Part shown: positions 49,513 through 60,871 of the stretch, one piece after another
Layout of the letters: the number at the start of each line of letters is the position of its first letter
Numbering within the stretch: the first letter of the stretch is position 1
Origin: Batillaria attramentaria
Taxonomy: Eukaryota > Mollusca > Gastropoda > Batillariidae
NCBI GenBank assembly: GCA_018292915.2
Contig: JACVVK020000481.1
Span: forward strand, 154,501 to 218,500
Direction of reading: 5' to 3'
Length of the DNA: 64,000 nucleotides
The notes under the pieces: generated by a model
What the model saw: only the letters and a program-made list of their open reading frames with translations
Database searches by the model: none
Told to the model about the DNA's origin: nothing
Translations under genes and position numbers: made by a program

Positions 49513-49686
49513 GGGCAACCGGGCTGGCCAAATGGTAGAGCGTTGGACTCACAATGCTCGGGTCGTGAGTTCGTATCCCGGCAGGGGCCAAATATTTGTG
49601 CTTGTTTTTTTCTCTCGTTGCCCTGTCTTTGATATTACCCTTACGTGGTGGAAAAGGACGTTAAATTCCTAAACACCCACCCACCC
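49513..49686 (+). mobile_element. SINE-A copy in intron 1 of TRIM-NHR gene 3
   Basis: A full SINE-A interrupts sequence that is continuous in the other units. TTTCGCATT before it and a CGCATTCGCATT string after it mark the target-site duplication. Genes 1, 2 and 4 lack it. Confidence 0.95.
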
Positions 49687-50059
49687 CAAACCCTTTAACC
49701 CCCACCTCGCATTCGCATTGCCCCCCCCCCCCTTCACTGACGGACGCCAACCACACCGCCCATCGCCAGTTGTCACTTGTCAGCCGTCTGACGGGATTTA
49801 AGGAGTGATACAGGTGTAGACCAGTAAAACGTTATATGTGATCGTGTTGTAGGTGTTGATAGTGTATAACACACGGCTGTCTATAGGTTTTATTCAATCT
49901 TTTCTCTCCCTCGATTCATTGATTTGTATTGTAAATGTTCATGTTAATGTATCGATCACTCAGTCAATATCAGCGTGCTTTTCAAACCGATCAGTGAAAA
50001 CCAGGACATTGCTTTTCCCTTACAAGATTCATCGTGTTGTGTTCAGGTTATCAGCCAGC

Positions 50060-51367
50060 ATGGCGACTGCTTCAGTTCAGCCCAGTGATACAGAGTGTCC
50101 TGTTTGTCATGAGAATTTCTCCACCCCTAAAATCCTTCCCTGCGCCCACCTTCTGTGTCGTCACTGTCTTGTGACGTGGATGAAATCCGACACTGGTGCG
50201 CAGTGCCCGTTGTGTCGTGACGTCATTGCTGACGCGACAGAAAGGGCCGGTAAATCCTTGGACGTCATCGCTGACTCGCTGCCTACCGACCTGGCCATGG
50301 AGGCGAGGGTGGAATGTGCGGCCATTCTCAGCAAGAATCACGTGTGTTGTTGCTGTAAGAATACACCGGCCACGTCCATCTGTCTCGACTGTGGCGACAT
50401 GATGTGTCATACATGCACAAATTACCACAAAAGCTTTTCTGCGACAAAACACCATGATGTGGAAGACCTGGCCACCATGACTGCAGAACGTCTGGCTGCC
50501 AACCGCCGCTTGTCCTGTTCCGTGCACGCCGACAAAACATCAGAACTCTTCTGTCCCACCCACGGGGCCGCCATCTGTCACCTGTGCGCCACATCCAAGC
50601 ACCGCGCATGTCCGGAAGTGACGGAGCTGGAGGAGAAAATGCAGGAGGCGCGTGCAGTGCTGGCGGAGCTGGCGGCCACACTGAAGGCCGGAGAGAGCAA
50701 GCTGGAGGGGGCGATCAGCGAGCTGGATCAGTATCTGGTGGACATGGAGAAAGCAACACAGGCTGCTCTGGCCGACATTGACCACAAGTGTGACCGCCTG
50801 CAGAGTTGCGTGGAGGCCTGTCGCAAGCGTATGAAGGAGCTCGCTAAGGGAGCTAACTCTGAGGGCAAGAAACGGGTAGAAGAAACGAAATGTTGTCTGT
50901 TAAAGCGACGTGGACGAGTGACGTCACACTGGCGACTGGTGGATCGCGTTGGAGACAGGATGCCCCGTGTGTGTGGTGTCAGCGACATGACCTCTACGCT
51001 CCACACTCGCGTAAAAGGCATTGACCTCAGCGTCACCTTGCCTGCTGACCTGAAGGCCGTTGCCAAGACAACACTAACGATAGACAAGAAAGCGCTGGCC
51101 CGTATTGAACGTGACCTGTCCCAACTAGGCCAGCTGAGTGTGACGCCCGCTGTGAAAGTTGCTTCAATGCCATCCGTCCCAGGACCGACAGGAGACATGG
51201 CCGCTTCACAGGCTGTAGGTCAGGTAAAGGTCAATGTCGTCTGGTAAATACAAATAAATTCTGGTAGTGTATGACCTGAGTCATCTGCCCGCCTTTCTTT
51301 CCTGGTGTGGATAAATTTACATTCATTTGAATTTATTGATGGTGCATTTTAACAACGAATAGTAGTT

Positions 51368-51405
<38 letters not shown>

Positions 51406-51981
51406 GGTGTGTGTGTGTGACTCTGTGTGTGTGTGAGAGAGAACGGGGGGGGGGGGGCGATTGTCCACACAACAATGCTGTAAACATGGCGATGTGATTC
51501 AGGCGACAAGCTGGCGATTCCACACGAACCACGGGAAGAACACCGTGCTGAGTAACAACCAGCAGACGGCGGAAGAAGTCAGGGGGGCCTGGCATGACGT
51601 CATCGTGATTTCCAGGGAGGCCTTGACGACAAACACACTGTATGAGGTATTGCTACAGATTGTAGTCACACAGTACTTATGATGGTGTAATGTAGGCGTA
51701 TGATACATGTAGGCAACATTAGTTTGCATGGTTTTCTAACATTTCCTTTCTTTCTTCACAGACTTTATCGTTGCTTTGTTGTCGATGTTTCACATCCGTA
51801 TTTTAATCTCCTTTTTATTGTTGTTGCTTCTTTTCAGTGTGTGTGTTAGTGATTGATTCTGCTAATAATAATAATAATAATGGATACTTGTAGACCACCA
51901 AGAGCCCCAAAAAACGCACTTATTCTAATTGATCTCTAAGCGCCTATAGTGCCAATAGGAGCTGAAAGAAATCGATACAGG

Positions 51982-52050
<69 letters not shown>

Positions 52051-53798
52051 GAGTTCTATCATTTACTCATTACTGCTGCTGAATGATACTGTAGATGTGT
52101 GGAGACAGGAAGTCATCTGTGTTACGGGTCTTCACCAAGACTCAGACAACAAAACCCATCATGACAAAACACAAACATGAGAGAAACGTGCGGTCAGTTC
52201 ATGTAACAGTAAACGCCTGTTCAAATGATGTGTGGTTTATCTGTGTAGGTACGACTGGATGCAGTGGAAGCTGTAAATAATTTTGCACGGCATTTCGTTC
52301 TTCGAATGTTAAGTACCCTGTATTGTGGTGTGACTGTCGGGGACCCGGCCACCCTCACCCTGCCATCGGCTCCTGGAGGATGGACACAGGCTGTTGTGAT
52401 TGAATATGACGGTGTTTGGCAGTACGGCCCTAGGGTAAGGGGCGTGTGATATCGGCACGTGGTGACGTGTGAAACATGCTTGGATAACACATTTTGATTC
52501 AATACTTATATGGTTATACACATTCCGACACAGCACAGAGCTAAATTATGTAATAATATTTTGTAGTTCATGTCATGTGAAATCAGCAAAATGTGGAAGT
52601 TGCACGTGTTGTAGAAACTCCATTTGTGTTGAAACGTACATAAAGTCTAAAACGCTTTTGTTGTTGATTTCTAAATGAAAGAATTCAGTGGTCCGCCCAA
52701 TCTTCCTTACAGAACAAGCCACACAGTCAATTCCGTGACCGTAGCTGAATGTTGCATCGCTTTTAGTTACTTACTGTGATAGACTTTTGATTGAGAGGAA
52801 CCGCACGATGTAATTACAAACTGTGATATTGCCACAGAGGGCCAATACCGTAGGAAAGTCACTGTGCGATCTGCGTGAGGGAAGCCGTGTCGGGGTGCTA
52901 GTGGACACCGCCAACAGTCTCCACCTGTATGTGGACGGACAGCACCAGGGAGTGGCCGCCAGGAACATACGTCACCCGTGTCACGCTTTCTTCCGTGTTG
53001 GCTTTCCATACAAAAAGGTGACGTTAAACTAAAGCGGTACAGTAATCGCGTTGCTAACCACGTCAACCTTGCGGGAGATAACTGCTACAATCACAAGTAG
53101 TGTAACATTGGCTAGTATAGTTCTCTTACTTTTTTTCTCTTTTTTTGGTGGAGGCCGGGTGGGGGGGGGGGGTGAGGGGGCGCTTGTTCTTATAAAAAAT
53201 ACGCTTTAAAAAATGAACCAGTACAAGTGATTGTAAGTGGTTTGCTATTTTCTCATCCTTATCAATATCTGTTTTCACGGTCCTGCATGCAAAGGAGGAA
53301 ATGATAGAGCGTCGCTGTCGCTGTGCAGTGTAAATGAAGGAATAACATGGTTCACACACACTTCCTATAAACATCCTCTACTCTGGGCTGGGTGGGGAGC
53401 CGGGATGGCCGAATGGTAGAGCGTTGGATTTTTCAATGCCCGGGTCATAAGTTCGAATCCCGGTTATGGCCAACTATATGTGCTGGCCTTTTTCTCGTTG
53501 TCCCGTCTTTGATATCAACTGCGCGTGGTGGAAAAGGACGTTAAACTCCCAAACACCCACCCACCCACTCTGGTCTTGGTACTAACGGGGTTTACACGAA
53601 TCCACGAAACAACTTTCTCCATAAAGTTTAAGATATAATCAATGGAACTTTTTTATAATTAGGTTTCAATCAACCATAACGTTTACAGTCAGATTCCTAC
53701 CATTCTTTATGACGACTGTTGGAAATTCCGTGCTTTATTGGCAGAAAATAACGTATGTCATGGTATGTGTGTTCTTCTGTAAAACATCAGTACGAGTA

Positions 53799-53854
<56 letters not shown>

Positions 53855-54157
53855 CAGAACTTATAAAAGGAATTCATACCCAGAAAGTATACCTCGTCGC
53901 CTAATACCTTTAGACTTGCCCTGTTGCTATCATGTGCAAAGGATAAAGTCACACAGCGTTTTCTAATTTACTTATATAAGGCGTTTCAACGTAGCGACAC
54001 ACTTCTTAGTTAATTATTTCTGTTGTTTATGCTAGTACTGATGGACGTGTGCTTGTGCCAGTGTGCTTATGTATGCGAACCTTGCCGTGTACATGTATGT
54101 TCAACCTACCAACCTTTGCATGGACCCAATGGCCTACCAAATAAAATAATTCAATTC

Positions 54158-54246
<89 letters not shown>

Positions 54247-54397
54247 TTTACTTTAGTATGTTCTTAATTCAGTATGTTAGCTCAGCTTAGCACAGCATAG
54301 GTAGGCTTAGCGTCAACTATGTTTTCCTATCTGGTAATGTATTTTTCCTGTCTTTTTCATACAGATCACAACTGTTTCCTTGAGAGCCTTGCCATGA
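50060..54397 (+). CDS. TRIM-NHR gene 3: RING, B-box 1, B-box 2, coiled coil and NHR domain, with enlarged NHR loop
   Basis: Coding exons 50060-51223, 51503-51646, 52249-52434, 52838-53017 and 54365-54397, all phase 0, give 568 codons. All RING and B-box ligands are kept. B-box 1 is the most divergent of the four: CCCCKNTPATS, then CHTCTNYHKSFSATKHH. The NHR domain has EEVRGAWHDVIVISREAL in exon 3. Exon 4 is longer than in the paralogs (62 codons against 52-53), replacing the EGN... segment with EAVNNFARHFVLRMLSTLYC in frame. The last exon begins ATC, not ATG (ITTVSLRALP), so it must be spliced on and cannot be an independent start. Intron 1 has lost about 260 bases compared with the other units and gained a SINE-A. 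It is read as functional because no frame is broken. Confidence 0.83.
51369..51438 (+). repeat. (GT)n array in TRIM-NHR gene 3 intron 2
   Basis: GT run with interruptions, then a (GA) step and a poly(G) tract before the exon 3 acceptor, as in genes 1 and 4. Confidence 0.93.
51985..52048 (+). repeat. (CA)n array in TRIM-NHR gene 3 intron 3
   Basis: About 32 CA units after an AATAATAATGGATACTTG retroelement-like tail. Confidence 0.95.
53396..53568 (+). mobile_element. SINE-A copy (intron 5 of TRIM-NHR gene 3)
   Basis: Full copy with head GGATGGCCGAATGGTAGAGC. It sits between the same flanks (CCTCTACTCTGGGCTGGG on the left) as the SINE-A copies in genes 1 and 2. Confidence 0.93.
53801..53851 (+). 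repeat. (CT)n array
   Basis: About 25 CT units in intron 5 of gene 3. Confidence 0.95.
53852..54161 (+). mobile_element. Probable LINE 3'-end fragment
   Basis: Bounded by two (CT)n arrays. It ends CAAATAAAATAATTCAATTC, a retroelement-type tail, and carries short LINE-like coding remnants without a usable frame. It occupies the place where gene 2 has its LINE, but the sequence is different. Confidence 0.5.
54162..54242 (+). repeat. (CT)n array
   Basis: About 40 CT units, about 120 bases before the last exon of TRIM-NHR gene 3. Confidence 0.95.
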
Positions 54398-54704
54398 AAC
54401 AAGAGAAGTGTAATGGGCGGTAGCTGGTACAGTGACTGTATCTCTCATCATGTGCTGTCTGTCACAACTCTCACCCAGCAACTCTGTATACATACAATTT
54501 GGTTTTCATTCATATGCGAAATAGTAACCATAAAACTATAAACTGTGCAAGAGAATAACCATTTCACATAATCAGAACGATTTCATATCATTGTCTGTTT
54601 TCATTCGGTGTTGTTTCATATTCTGTTTCCTACCAAACTCGTGTACATACTGCCATTATTTGATGAGGTGTTGTTTTATAAACTGTAATGATAGTAAACA
54701 TGCA

Positions 54705-55066
54705 CAACTCAGTATAACACTTGGCACAGCACTGTCGACTGTCGTTCTTATGACTTACACTACAATGTACATACACACAACTCAGTATAACACTTGGCAC
54801 AGTACTGTCGACTTTCTTTCTCATGACTTACACTACAATGTACATACACACAACTCAGTATAACACTTGGTACAGCACTGTCGACTTTTGTTCTTATGAC
54901 TTACACTACAATGTACATACACACAACTCAGTATAACACTTGGTACAGCACTGTCGACTGTCGTTCTTATGACTTACACTACAATGTACACACACACAAC
55001 TCAGTATAACACCTGGCACAGCACTGTCGACTGTCGTTCTTATGACTTACACTACAATGTACATAA
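54705..55066 (+). repeat. 73-bp tandem repeat, 5 units (unit 3)
   Basis: Same unit as 42129-42493 in unit 2, with more changes between units (CTGTCGACTGTCG and CTGTCGACTTTCT variants). Confidence 0.95.
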
Positions 55067-56040
55067 TATTATAGCTGTTGTAGCGAGTGTGAAGAGATTG
55101 ACTATTTCGTGACATCTACACACTGCGTTTGTTTTGGTCACAAGTGATGAAACTTAAAAGGGGGACGTTTAGCACGTATCATGTTCGTAGAGCACGTATC
55201 ATGTTCGCATAACACGTATAAATACGTGTTACACCCCCGTTGCATTACTGACTAGAGTGTGAAGGGACATAATCCTGGCTTCAAGTGAAATAGACTCCAG
55301 AGTGCAGTCCCTTTTCGGCGGGGCGTGAAAATGTGACTGCTTACAGCCAGCGCCATTTTCAAAAATGGCGATCTTTTTTTTATCGAAAAGCGAAGACTTG
55401 TGTGTCATATGAATCGATTTGAAACGAAGTCCTGAATATCCGACCACTTTTCGTTTGGGCAAAATCTTTGCCAGCGGACAATTATTGTTGCGCTTTGATG
55501 GCACTGTTTACGTGGTACACTGATCCAACAGGATGTGGGTAAACGGCAAGGGGGTTGCACTCTGACAGGCCAAGGTGTTGCACTCTACAGGCAAGTATTA
55601 TTGCACGGTGCAGACGATCACGTACCTGCCTTGTGGTGGAATAAGAGACGATTACAAAAGCATACACACCCGTGCTCTAGGACTGAAGGTAATAATAGAT
55701 CTGTCCATTCAGACAGAGACATGTTATGTGTGTCTCTGATTCAGAAACACGCCTACTTTCACACTGAGGACAGCCTGTCATCACTTGCGCCATTGAGGAT
55801 CCCTCTGGGTTCAAAGCTGGTCAAGGATGACATAGTGCGCGACCTTGTGTTTGAGAGCACCGAGACAATTTAGGCCCGTCACGGTAACGCAGTGAGCGCC
55901 ATTTCCCCACCGTGCACAGAGGTACTTTCCACTGAAAGACTCTGTGCTCCAGAGAGTGCAAGTGAAAACCCCACGTTTGGTGGCGTCATCGAGGATACAG
56001 AACAAAGGAAGTAACTCCTATCCACGGAGGTTGGGGTGGT
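55067..56040 (+). other. Unit 3 spacer homologous to 42494-43466
   Basis: Carries the second copy of the 112-codon ORF (55535-55873) and the ATGTTCGTAGAGCACGTATC pair. It lacks the 1.56-kb insertion seen in unit 2. Confidence 0.6.
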
Positions 56041-56489
56041 GGGGGTGGGGGTGGGGACCTGTTTGTACATAGCTGTACTTGGAAGTACATGTACTGTTTG
56101 ATTTAAGGGAAAACATTAGCATCAATAAATAGTGTTGTGTGGAAGCTACAGACGTTGCCATAGTCGTATACTCGTACCTGTATACTTGAGCGGATGTATG
56201 TGTGTGCCCCCCACCCCCTCTTCTCTCTCTCTCTCTCTCTCTTGGCGGGAAGTGCCCTGCGCATCAGTTCGTACGGTTCTCTCGCAGTGTCATTTTCCAA
56301 TCTTTTATCAATCTGTGACTTATTACTTTAATCAAGAAAGGTTCCTAAACACGATGGATTGGCTTTTGTGAGTGTTGGACGCATATCCAGTGAGTGTATA
56401 GACTTTACAATCGTACTCTGCATGAAGGCAGCGCCGCAATGTAGCCAAGCCAATATGTTATATAATGTGTAGGGTATGACATGTATGGT

Positions 56490-56712
56490 ACGGTATGTAT
56501 GTATGTATGTATGTATGTATGTATGTATGTATGTATGTGTGTGTGGGCGTGCGTGCGTGCGTGCATATATGTATGTATGCATGTATGTATGTATGTATGT
56601 ATCAGTGCCGGCAGAAGATGGAATTTCGAGGGGGATGGGGGATGGTTAGGAGGGGGGGGGGGGGGGGGCAGCAGTTTGATGACTGCAACGGTCAAGTAGT
56701 TACCAAGGGTGA
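56490..56712 (+). repeat. Dispersed repeat E, unit 3 copy
   Basis: (GTAT)n with a short GT/GC part, CGGCAGAAGATGGAATTTCG, a poly(G) tract and GCAGCAGTTTGATGACTGCA. Confidence 0.85.
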
Positions 56713-56840
56713 ACAGTCGTGGGACACGCGCCTTTATGTTATCTGCAGTGAGTTAGCCAGAAACTGTTTTAAATCCCGTACTGAATTAAAGTTTTGTTTT
56801 ACTACTTTTTTGTGTTGTTTTTGCTTTGGTCTGATTGAAG
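56712..56840 (+). repeat. Copy of the SLC13 3' UTR segment (unit 3 spacer)
   Basis: Matches 26643-26772 and 45712-45840. A (CA)n array follows at 56857-56921. Confidence 0.85.
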
Positions 56841-56855
56841 TCTTTTCCCGTCATA

Positions 56856-56921
<66 letters not shown>

Positions 56922-56924
56922 CTG

Positions 56925-58035
56925 GTGTTTCTGCCAAAAATGCCCATGACGTACATAATTATGTTGATGATGATGGAGACTTGGTATAGCGCACGGCTCC
57001 ACCTTAACTGAGTGCTCACGGCGCTTAGAAGGAGGTTATACGAAGAAAGATAGTGTTGCCAAAAAAATATCAGGAGGTTACTGGGGTGAAGCACTGAAGA
57101 GATGAGAGATGATATGTGCGCCGAGGAATAGCAAACCATTGCATACCATACATGCTACTGCAGCGTCGGTCGTATTCATGAAACACCGCTTCTACACGTA
57201 CTGTAGCTATACACAGACTGAACATGCTGACCCAAGAAAACCAGCCAAGTATAACGAGCGGCCCGGGTTAGTTATTTCTAGTGCGTCAGTGTCTCGGCCT
57301 ATCATGTATCGTGTATGCGGTATCAAACTGTTAAAGAGACATACCGCACAGTTTAAGCAGTTTAAGCTCACAGATCGACCTAAGCTTATTATGGTGACAA
57401 GAACAAAGTCTCATTTAGATGTGAGCAAAATATGAGACCTTTTTCGGGCCGTCGTTGCTAAGATACGAGCCAAACTGACTACGGGTGTACCGGCTGCTAC
57501 ACGATACAGTGTAATGCGTGAGCCATAAATAGGCATTGGTATCACGTGACACCTAATTACCCTACAACGGTAAACACATGTACGATGCGGGCTGGCATGG
57601 CTCGCTGGTTCAGTCCCGTGTAGTCACAGGTCAGCGCCAGGCCCACACGCATGCAGTCAATCTGACAATACTTCAGTACGGCGCTTGCCACTATTTGTCT
57701 TAATCGTTACTGTAGCGTGCCTCTCGGAACACCCGTCGACAATTTTATAAGCAGCGATTTTCTCGCCTAGCACGTGTGTGAAGTACTGGCACAGCTAACG
57801 CAGAAGCAATACTAACTGACAACATGATGAAATCCAGTGTTAACAGGCATATCCGGGTTACAGTCTGAAGGGAAGTCACCCCTGTCCGTGTGGATCAGAC
57901 GACTCCTAATGGCCCCTACAGTGCTCGATAGTTACGTACTAAATTCGAGCAGGGAGTACAGTTCACACCGGGCCGATGGCAACATTACAAGTTTACCCAG
58001 CTGTAAGATAGCCTTTGGGAAGACCACTGGCCCAA
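56925..58035 (+). other. Unit 3 spacer homologous to 45940-47002
   Basis: Non-coding by inspection. It follows the unit 2 sequence with small indels and leads into the 79-bp repeat. Confidence 0.65.
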
Positions 58036-58360
58036 CAGTGGCGGTGTCTGTGCGAAACACTGTGTAGACAGTGGGAGTTATCAACCTGCCGGAAGTCTCT
58101 TTAACAGCCGCTCACAGTGGCGGTGTCTGTGCGAAACACTGTGTAGACAGTGGGAGTTATCAACCTGCCGGAAGTCTCTTTAACAGCCACTCACAGTGGC
58201 GGTGTCTGTGCGAAACACTGTGTAGACAGTGGGAGTTATCAACCTGCCGGAAGTCTCTTTAACAGCCACTCACAGTGGCGGTGTCTGTGCGAAACACTGT
58301 GTAGACAGTGGGAGTTATCAACCTGCCGGAAGTCTCTTTAACAACCACTCACAGTGTCGG
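58036..58360 (+). repeat. 79-bp tandem repeat, four units
   Basis: Unit begins CAGTGGCGGTGTCTGTGCGA and includes TGTGTAGACAGTGGGAGTTA and AACCTGCCGGAAGTCTCTTT. Starts at 58036, 58115, 58194 and 58273; the fifth is cut short. Units are nearly identical. Unit 2 has only the first 21 bases (46982-47002). Confidence 0.97.
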
Positions 58361-58464
58361 CGGGTGCAGGAATAGTTAGAGTGGAGCTGCGTGTGCAAAC
58401 AGTGACAGCGACGAAGAGGATTTTCCGTTGAAATAGACCTGCACAGAGTCATAGTGCGTCAGTC

Positions 58465-58976
58465 AAGAACAACAACAACACCAACAGTTTGAAAAACAAC
58501 ACCTACACTACCAATCAGTAACAACAACATGCAAAATCAGTGACTGAACAGTGAAACGTGACCGCGACACACAGGACTCTGAGTTGATTACAGAACTAAA
58601 CAGATCCACCTAGCACCAGTCAATAACAGCAACAACAGTTTTAAAAACAACAACAACAACAACAGTTTGAAAAACAACAGCAGCAGCAACAACAACAAAA
58701 TGCAAAATCAGTGACCAGTGATACGTGACCGCGACACACAGGACTCTGAGTTGATTACAGAACTAAACAGAACAACGGCAACAACTGTTTCAACAACAAC
58801 AACAACAACAAAATGCAAAATCAGTGACCAGTGAAAAGTGACAGCGACACACAGGACTCTGAGTTGATTACAGAACTAAACAGAACAACGGCAACAACTG
58901 TTTCAACAACAACAACAACAAAATGCAAAATCAGTGAACAGTGAAAAGTGACAGCGACACACAGGACTCTGATTTG
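58465..58976 (+). repeat. CAA-rich tandem repeat, about four units of 110-170 bp
   Basis: Each unit has (CAA)n, TGCAAAATCAGTGA, GTGAC(C/A)GCGACACACAGG, ACTCTGAGTTGATTACAGAA and a CAACTGTTTCAAC-type step. Found in unit 3 only. No long ORF. Confidence 0.9.
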
Positions 58977-59070
58977 ATATGTCTGTCTGAAACTTTTTTT
59001 TTTTTTTTTTTTTTTAAATCAGGAAGCAGGTCCATTCCACCAGGGTACCTAAACCGGTTTAGTAGGATTT

Positions 59071-59115
<45 letters not shown>
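59071..59115 (+). repeat. (CT)n array
   Basis: CT run directly before a SINE-A; another CT run follows the SINE at 59299-59322. Confidence 0.93.
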
Positions 59116-59118
<3 letters not shown>

Positions 59119-59277
59119 GGAGCCGGGGTGGTCGAATGGTAGAGCGTTGGACTTCTAATGCTCGGGTCGTGGGTTCGATCCCGGCTGGGGCCAAATATTT
59201 GTGCTGGCTTTTTCATCGTTGCCCCATCTTTGATATCGCCCTATGTGGTGGAAAAGGACGTTGAACGCCCACGCACC
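59116..59277 (+). mobile_element. SINE-A copy between CT arrays
   Basis: Near-consensus SINE-A. It is inserted in a (CT)n run, as is the copy at 33121. Confidence 0.92.
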
Positions 59278-59770
59278 CCCCCCCCTCCCACCCCCACCCT
59301 CTCTCTCTCTCTCTCTCTCTCTTATTTCGTTTTCTTTGTCGTTCCTTCATCATTTTCCCCATTTTTTTCCCATTTATTCTTAATTCATTTGCATATTTAC
59401 AATACGCAATTCAAAATAATAATAATAATAATACCAATAACTCATCAAACATAAGCGGTGCCGTCAGCCGCTGACTGTTCTTTGGTTTTGTTGTTGTAGT
59501 TGTTTTGCGAGGGAGGGGTTTTTCATCACGCACGCTGACCAAACAGGATCGCTTAATGAGTGTTCAATTGCCGGAAAAGGAATCCTGGTTATGAAAACGT
59601 CAGAAAGTGTTTTTCATGACAGTGTGATAAAACTTTCTAAATAGTCGGTGAGCATCTCTACACTTACACTGAGTAAACACGCGCACTCATCATGACACCA
59701 AGATCAACATTATTATGTACGTCAGCAGTCCAAGCTCTTTACACTGTGAGTAGCTGTAACAAACTGAATG

Positions 59771-59940
59771 GGGGAGCCGGGATAGCCGACTGGAGTAGTA
59801 GAGCGTTTTGCTTTCTTGAATGCTCGGGTCGTGAGTTCCAATCCTGATTGGGGCCAAATATTTGTAATGGCCTTTTAAGGTTGCCCCCTCTTTGATATCA
59901 AATGTTCGTAGTGGAAAAGGACGCTAAACTCAAAAACACA
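59771..59940 (+). mobile_element. SINE-A copy before array unit 4
   Basis: Head GGGATAGCCGACTGGAGTAG, B box GAGTTCCAATCCTGATTGGG, middle GTTGCCCCCTCTTTGATATC, tail GGAAAAGGACGCTAAACTC. Paralogous in position to 48927-49066. Confidence 0.9.
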
Positions 59941-59941
59941 G

Positions 59942-59942
<1 letters not shown>

Positions 59943-59980
<38 letters not shown>
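59943..59980 (+). repeat. (CA)n array at the 5' edge of array unit 4
   Basis: About 19 CA units directly before the conserved 5' exon block. Confidence 0.93.
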
Positions 59981-59983
<3 letters not shown>

Positions 59984-60004
59984 ATGTGAAATTTGATACA
60001 TGAT

Positions 60005-60237
60005 CCGTGAGATCACATGACTATCCACAAGCCGTGACTGAGGTAGGAAGCCGTCACCGCAGACGACAGGAGCCGCGGGACTGAACATGCCGACCCGTCA
60101 GTGACACAGTGACAACAGTAAATGAACAGTTACTGATCGATTTCTGTCTACGGACAGTCACTGACAGCAACGACATCTCGTCAAGAAGACTTTTGAACAC
60201 TTGTACCCTGTCTACCCGTATAACAACAGTAGTAGGG
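60005..60237 (+). other. Predicted 5' non-coding exon of TRIM-NHR gene 4
   Basis: Conserved block ending GTAGTAGGG before GTAAGT at 60238. Slightly changed from the AGGAAGG end in the other units, with the donor kept. Confidence 0.5.
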
Positions 60238-60871
60238 GTAAGTAGCGATAATTATGTCTATACTGAACGTAAACACGTCTCCATGTTGTCCTATTTTCAC
60301 TTTCGCATTGTCCCCCCTTCACTGACGCCAGCCACACCGCCCATCGCCAATTGCCAGCCGTCTGACGGGATTTAAGGAGTGATACAGGTGTAGACCAGTA
60401 TAACGTTACACGTGATCGTGTTGTAGGTATTGACAGTGTTTAACACACGGCTAATTATCACTGTGATGTGTCGGGGAATTTTAGGTTACAGCTGACTTCC
60501 GTGTACGTGCGAGTTGGAGTAGGGGACGCAACTGCTAGTAAACGTCGTCGTTGTCAGTAGTGTATTATGTCCCCTGCACACGATTCGTATCTGCGGCGTA
60601 TATGTGCAGGACTTGTGTGTTTTCCCTCGCTGACAGCAAAACGTTCTGACTTCATACAAACAAACACGAAAACGGCGTCCACAGTTGTGTATAGGTTTCA
60701 TTCAATCTTTTCTCTCCCTCGATTCATTGATCTGTATTGTAAATGTTGATGCTAATGCATTGATGAATCCGTCAGTTAATGTCAGCATGATTTTCAAACC
60801 AACCAGTGAAAACCAGCACATTGCTTTTCCCTTACGAGATTCTTCGTGCTCTGTTCAGGTTATCAGCCAGC

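Noticed and set aside
58071..58341. Two 63-codon ORFs with nearly the same product, offset by 79 bases
   Set aside because: They are translations of the 79-bp tandem repeat.
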